Origin: Dolomedes plantarius
Taxonomy: Eukaryota > Arthropoda > Arachnida > Araneae > Dolomedidae
NCBI GenBank assembly: GCA_907164885.2
Contig: OU015496.1
Coordinates: 132,978,375-133,042,374, forward strand
DNA: 64,000 bases
Direction of reading: 5' to 3'
Shown: piece after piece, positions 14,041 through 25,601 of the stretch
How positions within the stretch are numbered: position 1 is the first letter of the stretch
Layout: each line of letters starts with the position of its first letter
The notes under the pieces: generated by a model
Database searches by the model: none
What the model was told of the DNA's origin: nothing
Seen by the model: the letters and a program-made list of their open reading frames with translations, nothing else
Translations under genes and position numbers: made by a program

Positions 14041-14369
14041 AAATGACTGCATACTTTCTAATATTCTAATCGTAGCTGATTCATAACTGGTACAGTTGAA
14101 TACTTTCTATCTCTGACCAAATAAATTATGTTTTCTTACACTATATGAACCATATTGTCTGTTGTATTCTGAGTGTAATATATAAATAAGAATACTATAT
14201 AAATTAAAATTTTTTGAGTAAATGTTATAAAACCGACGGTCTTCTGAACTCCGATAAGCATATAAACATACAAATATTAACGTAAAATTAGGAAGGATGT
14301 TTTAATATATTTTAATAGTAGAAGCATTTATGGCATATATATATATATATATGTTGTTTGCCAGTGCGA
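14041..14369. other. Intergenic with a short TA tract
   Basis: AT-rich. A short TA run lies at about 14,335-14,352. Nothing else recognised. Confidence 0.5.
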
Positions 14370-14680
14370 GGCACTTGTCAATAAAGATATTCGCAATTTT
14401 ATCCTCGAGGACCATTGGTTGCTTTCAGTGGGACACCGTATAGGTGAAAAAACACCACCCCTGGTGGCTCCTCAATTTTAATGATGACCCCCGTGTGTTA
14501 CATCTGGTGGGTCCGTACCTTATCCCGACCTCTCATAATCCTCATAGAAGGACTACGTATTTAAGACGCACTTATCTGCCTAAGGAATAAGATGTTGAAA
14601 AGCGTTCACCAGGATTTGAACCGAGCAATTCTAGTTCAAAACATAACGCGTTGTCATTAGACTATCTCGGGCCCATATAT
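14370..14680 (-). mobile_element. tRNA-derived SINE (minus strand), clearest copy
   Basis: The minus strand from about 14,675 reads cgagatagtctaatgacaac (A-box-like) followed by ggttcaaatcc, a perfect B-box consensus. The body extends to about 14,370 and includes GC-richer sequence. The upstream TA tract and downstream TA mark its limits. Together with 3,330, 4,085, 4,630 and 21,985 there are five tRNA-like SINEs in the window. Confidence 0.78.
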
Positions 14681-14681
14681 A

Positions 14682-15674
<993 letters not shown>

Positions 15675-16528
15675 TTTATTTATGTATTAAGTGATACATG
15701 TCAGATATACGTGCTTTATTATGAAAATAGTTATTTCATGCAAATTTTCTATTGTTGAAATGGCTTAAATTTGAATTATTTTTGATAATTGTTAGTTGCT
15801 ATTTTCATTTAAAAAATGCTTGCATATTTTTCACATTTTCCTTTTCGTAATTGCTTTAACTTAATTTTCGATTTTCCTTGACTTAAGCATTCAGTAATTT
15901 ACTTGTAACTTATTAAAAATATCTGTTTTTAGCGGCTTTCTGTCTTTACATTAATTTTAATAAATGCTTATGCAAATTTTCGACTTTCGGAGGTAGCGAT
16001 GCTTAGTTAGGTGCTAAGTGAACGCCGTTACATGATGAATTAGCGCATTAGGAAAATTTTCGAAGATCACTGGGGATGCGGGCCGATCGTTTAAGGTCAT
16101 CAATTCCCAAGCGCGGCTCAATAACAGGTGGGTCTTCACTATGACCTTTCAAAGTGCGACCGCTCTCGTAGAAGAATATTAAAGTAACTTGCAAGATTGA
16201 TTATAACATGAAGGGTTTACTAGATCTAGAGTATTCACTTTTTGTAGAGTAATCGCATAACTGGATATTATTGCAATGGAAGTCGAAAAATGTGTTAAAG
16301 ATTATTTTAAAAGAAATAAATTACTCAAGATTAATAAAGAATTAATTTATCATGCCCATAGAAGCAGAAACCTATGTAATGTCGAAACAGGGGAGAATTA
16401 TATTTTTAAGTTAATTGTGATTGCTTGGATAGATTTAAAACGTGTCTTATTTCACCTTTAGTTTACGGGGCCCATTTTTCAGATTCCCTATTTCGAACGG
16501 GAAATTTCATACTCTCTTTGTAAGAACG

Positions 16529-16581
<53 letters not shown>

Positions 16582-16637
16582 TTCCGCCCGTATTCTTGGG
16601 ATACATGCTATCCCAACCCGTAAGGAAACGGTTAATA
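15675..16637. other. Intergenic; contains (TA)n at 16,531-16,580
   Basis: No gene recognised. 15,990-16,190 is less AT-rich than its neighbours, but I could not assign it. The TA array at 16,531-16,580 sits about 60 bases left of a mariner-derived palindrome. Confidence 0.5.
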
Positions 16638-17047
16638 CGAGGGCAAATCAGTAAGTAGATTACAAAGTCTAATAAAAAAAGGGTAACCAAGATACATACT
16701 TCAAAAGCATGTGTAATGTTTATTTCTCTGTCTAATCTGTATTTACATTAATACATTTGTCCTATCTCTTAATGAGTTTCCCAATACCTGCTGCGTATAA
16801 GTCCTTGGACTTCTGTCCTAGCCATCTATATACCTCACATTCAGGGTCTGCATCAGTCGGTACATCGATTGCTGCGACAGCGGTCCAAGGACTTTTAAGC
16901 AACAGGTATTTGAAAACTCATAAAGAGATAGGATAAATGTATTAATGTAAATGGAGATTATGTAGAGAAATATACATGTTTTTCAAGTATGTATCTCGGT
17001 TTCCCTTTTTAATGGGCTTTTGTAACATACTTACTGACTTGCCCTCG
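16638..17047. mobile_element. Palindromic mariner derivative (two 3' ends face to face)
   Basis: Left tip cgagggcaaatcagtaagta (16,638) and right tip (complement of cttactgacttgccctcg, ending 17,047) are inverted, and the similarity continues inward about 165 bp on each side to roughly 16,803 and 16,880. The left arm on the minus strand and the right arm on the plus strand both resemble the C-terminal end of the same transposase: GIGKLIKR-stop-DKCIN on the left, KLIKR-stop-DKCIN then GDYVEK on the right. The element therefore consists of two copies of one mariner 3' end. The unique centre is about 75 bp. Confidence 0.8.
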
Positions 17048-17053
17048 AATATA

Positions 17054-17493
17054 CAGTCATACCTCGGTACTCGACGCATTTCGACACGGAAAATAAAAGC
17101 TTCTGTACTAGTCGACGTCTGTTCGGTAATCGACACACTTGCGAAAACATGTACAAGGGAATACGATGCTTCCACATCCTGACTCAACTGACCAAAAAAA
17201 AGACTAAAATAGGTTGAATTATTACACAATTTTGGTAGAAAGTGTTACACTGACTAAGCTGAGAAAGCGAAAATGTGAAATTGTTTAGTGATCAAACAAT
17301 ATATCCCTTTAGAAGCGTAGTGCAGAAGCAAGTTTCTTTCTAATAGGTCTTTAATAAAACTCTGTAAATATCAGTCTACAATACGGATCGGTGGTGTTAA
17401 GAGACACAAAAGAGAAATAATTCCTGTGCAAGTGCGTATTCTATTCATTGTGCCTTCTGGAACCAATTAACGACGAGTACCGAGGTACCACTG
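17054..17493. mobile_element. pogo/Tigger-type MITE
   Basis: The left end cagtcatacctcggtactcg is matched inverted by the right end (cagtggtacctcggtactcg on the minus strand). About 440 bp, no coding sequence; TA lies just outside the left end. The termini resemble the CAGT...CCTCG class seen at 5,621. Confidence 0.8.
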
Positions 17494-17515
17494 TGTGTAT
17501 ATATATATATATATA
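17494..17515. repeat. Short (TA)n between two pogo-like elements
   Basis: About nine TA units separate the element ending at 17,493 from the one starting at 17,516. Confidence 0.95.
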
Positions 17516-17987
17516 CAGTAACCACCGCTTATAGTGATCAGTGGTTATAAGAATCAGTTTGCAATCTTCGCCTTCCTTTCATTTTTCCAAAAAATGCCAC
17601 TTGAACTCTCAAAAGGTACGAAATTCTTTCTTAAGTTTTTGAAAAGAAAGATTGATAATACTTTGGGGTGGAAAACAGTCGTAAAATACATTCCTTTAGA
17701 CATAACATAAGAGTTTCTCCTTATACGTTTTTGCCAAACACTGTCTTATTAGCTTTACCCAGGGGCATCTAACCCGCCCGGGTCCGATTTCGCTTTTCTG
17801 CAGACAGGCACTCCTTTTTTCCCACCACTTACTTCCTGGTTGCGGATTTCTGGACCCTGAAACACATAAATCTTCCACGAAGTGTCCACCATCACTTACG
17901 CAAACGGGACAGTGGATTCAGCACTTCAAACCATGAAATGTAAACGGATCCATTTTGCTGAATCAGATGAACCAGATGCTGAATCAA

Positions 17988-18026
17988 ACGTTTCACGGTT
18001 TGATTCAGAATCAAACCGTGAAACGT
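17988..18026. repeat. Perfect 19-bp inverted repeat
   Basis: acgtttcacggtttgattc is followed after one base by its exact reverse complement. The right-hand arm is an inverted copy of the left, producing a 39-base perfect palindrome. Confidence 0.97.
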
Positions 18027-18162
18027 AAGCTATAAAGTGAATCTTCGTCTGAGACTGTAATAAGCATACGTCGATAGTATTCACTTTAGTTTTCTAACAC
18101 AATTGTCAGTTAGTGTTAGAACTTATTGATAGTCGAATTCAAATATGATATAAACAAGGAAA

Positions 18163-18249
18163 ACTCTTAGTTTTTCTGAAAAACAGAACTTGTTAATTAG
18201 ATATGATGCTCTTCCAAAGTGTAGTCAAAGAGAAGCTGCCTCTTGTTGA
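18163..18249 (+). pseudogene. CENPB-type HTH relic of a pogo transposase
   Basis: A 28-codon open stretch ends in a stop. It contains SEKQNLLIRYD followed by PKCSQREAA, the pattern of the first helix-turn-helix of pogo/Tigger/CENP-B-type DNA-binding domains. It begins with no ATG in frame and the catalytic domain is missing. Placed correctly for the N-terminus of a plus-strand transposase inside this element. Confidence 0.65.
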
Positions 18250-18551
18250 TTTTATAATCATGTGTTGTTACTTATAGGTCTACAGATTCAGTTATAGTAT
18301 TTGTTTAGAAATTGAGTATTTTTAAAATTATAAAAAATAATTTTAATAAATGATAAATAACGTAAATTAAAGAGTATTTAATGGTAATTTATGTATATAT
18401 GTGTCTTTGTGTTTATATATATATATATACATATACAAATATATATTTGTGTATGTGTGCCTGTCCAAAGGGAAGTTTCGGTTATAAGAATCAACCGCTT
18501 ATAAGAATCAAAAACAGTAATAACAAACGTGATACTTATAAGCGGAAATCA

Positions 18552-18657
<106 letters not shown>

Positions 18658-19141
18658 TATCATAGCAATAAAAACAATTGGAAAAGCAGATACTGGAACA
18701 GTTGGAAAAAAAATTCTTGACGCAGTAAACAGGCGAAGGATTTAAAATAGTTTCATTTGTCGTTCATATGGAGTTCCCCATAGGGAGGGAGCTAGACCGT
18801 GTGACATATTATATGTACAAACACTATCAGAAAAAGACCCGGCTTTCAGCAGTGTTCACATTTTATATCGGGAAAATATAGAAGAAGTGGTGCAAAGGTG
18901 ATCACCCCAATGATGCTATGTTACGTCATGGACTAGGGCGTGTCCGATGATTCTTATCGGCTCAGTCTCCCTAGACAGGGGCTGTTCTAAGTCTATGAAG
19001 ATATTTCTCTGTCAATAGGGGAACAAAGGGATTAAGTACTGCAAACTTTATGATTATTACATCATCTTTAGAGATCGAACAAATTATGTTTTACATGAAC
19101 ATGGAGAAATCAGATTATTAATATAAAAATTATTTTTATAT

Positions 19142-19148
<7 letters not shown>
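18658..19148. other. Intergenic, nothing recognised
   Basis: No open frame. About 18,760-19,030 has near-average base composition and may be an unrecognised repeat. Confidence 0.45.

Positions 19149-19203
<55 letters not shown>
19149..19203. repeat. (TA)n array
   Basis: About 27 TA units. No element terminus recognised on either side. Confidence 0.97.
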
Positions 19204-19209
<6 letters not shown>

Positions 19210-19707
19210 TTTCAGTCCATGGGTAGATTAAACAAATATATCTTATACCCTGTAAATAGTTAACTAATTTAGTGGAGAATTCCTGCATGAATAGAAGAGG
19301 TCAAGCCAAGAAATAAGTGACAAGCCAAAGATTGTGGTCGAGACACATAGCAAAGTTGTCAGTCAAAGTTGTCAGTGAGGATACCACGAAATATTGAAAA
19401 CATATTTTTTATAAGATGGATAAAACTAATATGTATCTAGAATAAATTTTGAAATAAATATTGTTCGAAATTTTTGAAATACTAAACTTATTCTATAGTT
19501 GTATATTTTTAAAGGTATACAATATGTATGGGGACATTGTATACTGTACATACTTTAGGCTTTGAATAGAATGAATTTGAAATCTGGATTCCCTTTTGAA
19601 ATTCTTAAAGCCTTATTTTAGTCTGACATTTAAATCTATTACGTGGATAGGCATAGTAGCCAAGTATTTGTGTTAAAATTTAAGGTAAATTCTGTTTGTT
19701 TAAAATG
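19204..19707. other. Intergenic, nothing recognised
   Basis: AT-rich, no features identified. Confidence 0.5.
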
Positions 19708-19741
<34 letters not shown>

Positions 19742-19756
19742 CTCTCTCTCTCTCTC

Positions 19757-19797
<41 letters not shown>

Positions 19798-19799
19798 AT
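19708..19799. repeat. Compound microsatellite (CTAT)n-(CT)n-(TA)n
   Basis: About eight CTAT units, then CT units, then TA units, finishing next to a pogo-like terminus. Confidence 0.97.
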
Positions 19800-19932
19800 G
19801 AACGAATCCTAAAGAACCGGAACAAATCCTATTGCACAAGCCTAATTTTATTCGTCAGCTGGTTATTATCAGCCGGTGATTCGGACCAAAATGGTCGCGT
19901 CCCGATGTGGTCCGCTTAACCGGAATTGACTG
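19800..19932. mobile_element. pogo-like element, right end only
   Basis: The terminal sequence on the minus strand (cagtcaattccggttaagcg) has the CAGT start and TA flank of pogo-type termini. No matching left end is present, since the sequence runs into a microsatellite after about 130 bp. Probably a truncated or MITE-derived fragment. Confidence 0.55.
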
Positions 19933-20089
19933 TATATGTATGTACACAATATTTAACTCTTATCTTTAAATCTATTCTTTGAATATGTATAATAACAATG
20001 TATTTGAGTTCAAGTTTACAATAAATTATGCATAATTGAAAACTATTTCCTGACACTTTGATTTAACCTAATATTCTCATTTGTAAAAT

Positions 20090-20455
20090 GAATAATGACA
20101 CGTATACGAATACTTCATTATATGCTAAAAACGATATGCATCTACACAGAACGTAGCATAACTCGTATTCACTATACATTTTACGGCAAATTTAGCAAAT
20201 ATCATGCAAGAGAAGCTAATTTCGGTTGTTCAAAATATTCAAAGGAAACTCCTCAAATCAAATCGCGAACCCCTTCTCTTTAAAACAAGGTTCGCTAAAT
20301 TTACAAAGCGAATACTGAAGTGTTTACACTTAGACTAACATAAGGTTTAATTAACCATTATCACAATTGAATCTTGGAACGGTGTGCTCTGCAGCATTAC
20401 AGTGAATAACTCTAATAAAACTCGAGGGTAATTTCCGCTAGTGCCAGCACGTAGA
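20090..20455 (+). repeat. Unclassified dispersed repeat, copy 1
   Basis: Matches 23,631-23,985 in inverted orientation over most of its length. Shared words include ctaataaaactcgagggtaa (20,421; diverged counterpart near 23,655) and a tattcaaagg-like block. It ends in both copies close to AT-rich or TA sequence. It has no terminal inverted repeats of its own and no coding sequence, so it could be a SINE tail, an LTR piece or a Helitron fragment. Confidence 0.7.
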
Positions 20456-20849
20456 AATAAATATTTAAATATATATTCCGGTGCTGAACTCTATTTCCCT
20501 TTGCAACCAAAATATTTACTCCTGTCATTTTTCTCAAAAAGTAAGTTCATAATTGTATGCTCGTATTATGGGTTTCAGTTAAAATCCCCACGGTAGAAAG
20601 TTTTCAGATTAAATACCCTTCCCTATAGTTTTGACGGGTAAATTTTAGACCGGTAAATTAAAGTCAATATTTTATCTAAGTTCTTAAAATCTATCGATTT
20701 TAAAGATGGGAGTTTATGCACGTTTCAAAGTGAAATAAAAAATCTTGAATACACATCATTTTTTAAAATAAGATTTTAAAAAATTACAGAATCAATAAAA
20801 ATAAAATGAAGTGCATTTAGTTTATAATTTTTCTTGAAGTCTTGAGCAA
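20456..20849. other. Spacer before inverted satellite
   Basis: AT-rich, nothing recognised. Confidence 0.5.
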
Positions 20850-21905
20850 AGGCACAAGAATCTGGTAAATTTTATGATTTATCTATATACCATTCATAAT
20901 ATGATACTGAATCAGGAAAACTTCATATGTTTAAAATTCATTTTTTACGGTAGTGTAACATATCCTTATACAATACCCGGCTCTTATCTTGAAAATTTCC
21001 TTCCAAAAGACATCTACAATGTAAAGAAAGCTGCTGAAGTTTAAGACATATCTATAGAAAACTCAGAATGTGATACGGATTCAACAAAACTTAATTCCGA
21101 CGGAAATTCATTTTGTAGGCTTGCGTAATATACCATAAAAACACACTTATCTGTTATATTGGAATGTTTCTTGGTAAAGATGTCTGCAACCTTACAAGAA
21201 TCTGCTAAAGTTTAAGATTTAACCATAGAAAATTAAAGAATATGATACGGATTCTAGAAAACTTCGTTTCGTTGGAAATTTCTTTAGGAAGCTAGCGTGA
21301 TAAACCCTCACACAACACTGGGCTCTAATTTTGGTAGTTTCTCTCCAATAATACATCTGAAATGGTATAAAAAGTTGCTAAAAATTAATATTTATCTATA
21401 AAATGTTAAGAATATGTGACAGATTCATAAAAACTTTGTTTCGTTGTATGTTCCTTTTCTTAAGAATAAGAAGTTTTTTATGAATCCGTTTCATATTTAT
21501 AATTTTTCCTAAAAGGCTCTTAAACAATAGCAGCTTCTGGTACCATCAAAGATTATTTTTTGAAGGAAATTTCAAAGATAAGACCATAGTGTTGTGTAAG
21601 GGTATATTACGCTAGCCTATAAAAGTACCAATGAAAGGAAGTTTTCCTGAATCCGTATCACATTTTTAATTTGTTTTTATAAAAATCGTAAACATTAGTG
21701 GCTTCGTGTTCCAATGTAGTAGTGACTTGACAGGAATTTCGTAAAATAAGAGTCTAGTGTTGTGTAAGCGTATATCCAATAGCTTATCAAAGGCATTTCC
21801 AACGGAATGAAGTTTTGCTGAATAAGTTTCATACTTTTAATTTTGCTTAGATAAATCTTAAACTTTAGTAGCCTCCTGCAACATGGCTTAAGATTGCAGG
21901 AAACA
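20850..21905. repeat. Satellite of about 171-bp units that reverses at its centre
   Basis: Forward units are anchored by gatactgaatc (20,903), gatacggattc (21,072 and 21,244) and gacagattc (about 21,417), at spacings of 169, 172 and about 173. From about 21,455 the same unit runs on the opposite strand: gaatccgtttc (21,481), gaatccgtatc (21,649) and gaataagtttc (21,820), at spacings of 168 and 171. Each unit also has an aagaatctgctaaagttta-like block (inverted as aaactttagtagc). Four forward units thus face three reverse units across a spacer of a few tens of bases. Confidence 0.88.
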
Positions 21906-21984
21906 CCCACAATGAATTTTCAGAGTGAGTAAATTTTGCTTATACAAAGTGAATTTATTTTTTAACTGTAATTTTAAAAACACA

Positions 21985-22160
21985 ACTTACCGGGTGATGG
22001 CCTCCGGTACCAAAGTCTGTGGATTCGAGTCCCACAATTGGCATGGATGTTTGTAGCCGTTCGGAATCGGCTTTGAGCAGTAGGTCTAGGTCTAATTAAC
22101 AATCTACAGCAAAAAATGACCGTAGCGCTCCAAAACCAAACCAAACCAATCCCAAAAGAC
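21985..22160 (+). mobile_element. tRNA-derived SINE (plus strand)
   Basis: gatggcctccggtaccaaag (A-box-like) is followed by ggattcgagtccc, a near-consensus B box, then a tRNA-unrelated body that becomes A-rich (accaaaccaaaccaat). No acceptor stem can be paired, so it is a SINE head and not a tRNA gene. Confidence 0.72.
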
Positions 22161-22401
22161 AACTTTATAAAAATTTACTTAGTTAGCAACTTGAATTTCA
22201 GGATAATACTTGCATAAACTATCCGCTTTAAAGTACAATGCTTTTAAGCACTTAAATATAAGAATGACTTTATTTACTGGTTTAAAGCATTTCAAAGTCA
22301 CTTTTCTCGGAATATTTTGTACCATTAGGATTTTAACGAAAACCCCGAATACAAACATAGAATTATAAAATAACGTTTGATAATAGCTGAGGCAATATAT
22401 A

Positions 22402-23550
22402 GGAGAGGAGGGTATTATGGAATAGTCGGGTATTATGGAATAACGAGGTTTCCGCTGTGTTTGGTGCTGCTATCATGTGTAAATACCATGAACTATTCAA
22501 GAAATACTCCCATGATACAGTGCACTGAGAGTTGACCGCTTGTTGTTGTCGTACCACTCGCTAGAGAACAAAATGTGTCTTGTGATTTTCAAGAGTTTTT
22601 GCAGGTAAGTTTTCAAACATTTTAACCTACTAGTACACATCTGACTTGAACATTGATGTTAAGCATACTGTAGACTAAAAGAATTGTAGTTTCTTATACT
22701 GTGGTCGTTTTTTAGCTGACAATTTTTTGTCCATCAGTTTAAAGGTTTTTGTTCCATGATGGCGTGTCGGGTATTACGGAATGTTAGGTATTCCATAATC
22801 CCCTTGGAAGCAGGAAAGCTGGATCTTCTGTAATAACCTACTCCCCATATAATAAAAGAGGATGAACTGAAAGAAAAGGACATAAAGAAGGAACCAGAAG
22901 CTTCAAAACAACAAAAGAAACCGAGCATTCAAACACCCCCTGTTAAGAAATTAAACTTAGACAGACCTTATAGACCTAAACCTACTAGAGATGACTCCTG
23001 TGTTAGCAGCGATGAATCGTTCCATTCTGGTGTATCATCTGTAATGGACTTCATGCCATCAACAAAAGAAATGGAAAACAAAAACGCTGAATATATCATG
23101 TGTAACGGAAAATTCTCCGAAGATCAACAAGGGGAAATTTTGATTCAATGCTTCAGCTGTTCTCTGCGGGCTCACCTTGACTGTACCGGAGCAGAGAAAA
23201 AAGATTACATCTGTGACTTTTGTAAATAGACTAGAAGAAGAAATGACGTGCACATAATCTTAAAAATATGGTTTTTATACTTAATTATAACTATATTTTA
23301 TGAAGTCTAATTAATTTGTCAATGGTTTAAACCACCTATTCCATATAACCCGACTATTTCATATTAACCTCCATTTGTAACTTTTTTAAAAATAATTTTT
23401 TTTATATAACAGCAAATTAAATAATATTATTTTACAAGTGACAGTTCCTTAGAATTAGTTATAGTATGTACTCATGATGATTTAGGGATTTTTATTCAAA
23501 AAACAGTAAAGTTATTTTTAGAAATGTAAATAGTATTCCATAATACCCTC

Positions 23551-23556
<6 letters not shown>
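22402..23556 (+). mobile_element. pogo/jerky-like element with C-terminal zinc finger, deleted
   Basis: The left end ggagaggagggtattatgga (22,402) is matched inverted by tccataataccctcctctc ending near 23,555, with TA outside. The word gggtattatggaata is repeated at 22,410 and 22,428, with variants at 22,768 and (inverted) near 22,788 and 23,338, i.e. subterminal repeats. The plus-strand coding remnant at 22,837-23,229 is a transposase C-terminus. Only about 1.15 kb remains, without the DDE region. Confidence 0.78.
22837..23229 (+). pseudogene. Transposase C-terminus: acidic/basic linker plus PHD-like zinc finger
   Basis: About 130 codons open in one frame and ending at 23,229. The first half is charged and Ser/Pro-rich (KEDELKEKDIKKE, then KKPSIQTPPVKK). 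The last about 45 residues form a Cys/His finger: IMCNGKF, IQCFSC, AHLDC and ICDFCK, in C-x-n-C-x2-C-x-n-H-x2-C-x-n-C-x2-C order. Such PHD-like tails are common at the C-terminus of pogo/jerky-type transposases of invertebrates. The upstream DDE domain is absent, so this is a relic and not a host PHD gene. The frame has no ATG near its start. Confidence 0.75.

Positions 23557-23624
<68 letters not shown>
23557..23624. repeat. (TA)n array
   Basis: About 32 TA units between the zinc-finger element and dispersed repeat copy 2. Confidence 0.98.
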
Positions 23625-23628
<4 letters not shown>

Positions 23629-23630
23629 TT

Positions 23631-23985
23631 CCGTGCTGGTGGAAAATACCATCGAGTTTTATTGGAGTTGTTCGCTGTAAATCTTCAGAGCATACAATTC
23701 CAAGATAAAGTTGCCATAAGGGTAAATTTAACCTTATATTATTCTAAGCAGTGTGGTTTAAGAAAAAGAGCGCTCTCGATTTGATTTGTTTTCTTTGAAT
23801 ACTTTAAACAACTGAAATTAGATTTTCTTGCATGTTATGCGTTGAATTTTTGGGAAATTTAAGGGGAATGCTAGATTTTTTACACCCTACTCAGATGCAA
23901 ATCATTTTTAGCATATTTTGACATATTCTTATAGTATGTTCCAAAATGCAGCATTTTACCGATGATAATATAGTGAATGTAAGTG
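23631..23985 (-). repeat. Unclassified dispersed repeat, copy 2 (inverted)
   Basis: Reverse complement of 20,090-20,455, with matching blocks around atctt(g)gaa, tgctctg and aataaaactcga. TA arrays abut both ends of this copy. Confidence 0.7.
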
Positions 23986-23993
23986 TATATATA

Positions 23994-24060
<67 letters not shown>

Positions 24061-24088
24061 GTATATGTATGTATATGTATATATATAT
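23986..24088. repeat. (TA)n array with TG interruptions
   Basis: TA units with scattered TT/TG interruptions, ending exactly at the left terminus of family B copy 2. Confidence 0.97.
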
Positions 24089-25596
24089 ACCGGGTGCGTC
24101 ATAAATTCGTAATCATAAGTTCAAAATTTTGTAATAAAATAATGCTCGGATAAATTTTAAGCTTGCGGCAATAGGATCAGAGAGAGATTGAATTTATTTT
24201 TCCATGTAAAAAAAATTAAAAAATTCCAAAAGTAACCAAAAGAGGGCGATCACACATCATATTGAGACGAATTATGCAAATCTGGCAACCACAAATGGAA
24301 AATCAAACAGATCACAATAATATGAGAATGCGCATTTATTTTAAAGTAACAGGTGTTCAACATTACCACCATCTCAATGTCATACGCAAGTGAGGCACGT
24401 CACTACGCCCATTTCAGCGGAGTGTATGTAGCATGTCGCCATCAATGGCAGCGACTGTCTGTCGAATGGCATTTTTCAGTTACACAGAATGGCATTTTTC
24501 AGTGTCGAATGGCATTTTTCAGTGTTTAGGGAGCTCCTGTACACATCACATGAAATGTGGGGCGGGGCACCATCCTGAATAATGGTGACAACAGGCAACG
24601 CATGTATTTCCTGCAATGCAGGCTTAACGTGGTTATGCAAAAGCGTAAGATACCGTGCTGAAGTGAATGTACAGGTGGTCCTGCCGGATACAGGACGAGG
24701 CTCTTCCAAAAGATAGGGCCAAGAATAAAAGACGCGGGCAAACCACACGAAACAGTCACATGAGGAGAATGCACTGGCTGGCTTATGTACTGACGAGGGT
24801 TTGACATCGCCTAGATACGACTGTTTTGCGTATTAACGTTACTATGCAGTGAAAACAGGGCTTCATCCGTCCACATGACGTTCAGCAACCAATGTGGGTT
24901 ACGTCCCATTTGTGCTAGAGCCTATGTAGCAATGTTTTCTCTTGCATCTGAATCTGCCGATAATAACTGGTGGAGTGCCTGGATTTTATACGGATACAGT
25001 TTCAATATTCCATGCAGAATACGTCGAATCGACGGTTCCGGAATCCCCGTTCTTCTCCCAGCTTCACGAGTACTGCTACTCCCCGTTGATGTCTCGGCTG
25101 CCAAATCTTCCATGCCACTTTGTACAATATGGACGCGAATTGAAATCTACGATGGTCTGCCAGTTCGTGGACGATCCTCCAAACTCCCCGTTTCCTCAAA
25201 ATGTCGTACTAAATTCAATATCCCATTAAAAAAATAGAACTTTTTTGCTCCTTCAGTTCTTTCACAGGGTGAAACTTTCTCAATGCAACAGTTGTAGATT
25301 CGCCATTCTTGTAGAAAAGTTTAACCGCCAACACTCGATCTGGTAAAGAAAGCATTCTGCCGGCTTCGAAAGAATCCATTACCAGCCAGGTGTTTTATTA
25401 GTAGACTGATTTGCATAAAACGTCTCAGTACGGCGTGTAAACGCCCTCTTTCGCTTACTTTTGAAAACATTTTTTTTTTACATGAAAAAAATCCAGTGTC
25501 CCTCTATTCTTATTGGCGCAAACAGATAATTTTACCGAGCATTACTTCTTTTATTACGAATTTCATAACTTTACGCGAATTTATGAAGCACCCGGT
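24089..25596 (-). mobile_element. IS630/mariner-like transposon, family B copy 2 (longest copy)
   Basis: The left terminus accgggtgcgtcataaattc and the inverted right terminus (gaatttatgaagcacccggt, ending 25,596) bound about 1.5 kb. The subterminal regions mirror each other for about 150 bp. A nearly full-length but broken transposase lies on the minus strand. This copy shows what was lost from 10,304-11,095. TA sequence flanks both ends; the right flank leads directly into the gypsy 5' LTR. Confidence 0.9.
24476..25379 (-). pseudogene. Transposase pseudogene with DUF4817-like N-terminus (family B)
   Basis: The start ATG is at 25,379. The N-terminal segment LPDRVLAVKLFYKNGEST and the following ALRKF match the DUF4817-like helix-turn-helix found on many arthropod transposases. 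A middle region (25,002-25,199, RKRGVWRIVHELADH) remains open. The catalytic region is shifted: VTIIQDGAPPHISC at about 24,560-24,600 keeps the second Asp. Downstream, the sequence has a local duplication (gaatggcatttttcagt three times at about 24,462-24,523) that replaces the C-terminus. Several frameshifts and stops. DNA binding and cutting of the element's own ends would be its original role. Confidence 0.82.
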
Positions 25597-25601
25597 ATAT
25601 A

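Noticed and set aside
21985..22060. A functional tRNA gene (good A and B boxes)
   Set aside because: No acceptor or anticodon stems can be paired, and the sequence runs into a SINE-like body. The same holds for 3,330, 4,085, 4,630 and 14,370.
23044..23229. A host PHD-finger gene
   Set aside because: The frame lies inside terminal inverted repeats of a pogo-like element and such fingers are usual at the C-terminus of these transposases.
24875..25237. Plus-strand 120-codon frame
   Set aside because: Antisense shadow of the family B transposase.
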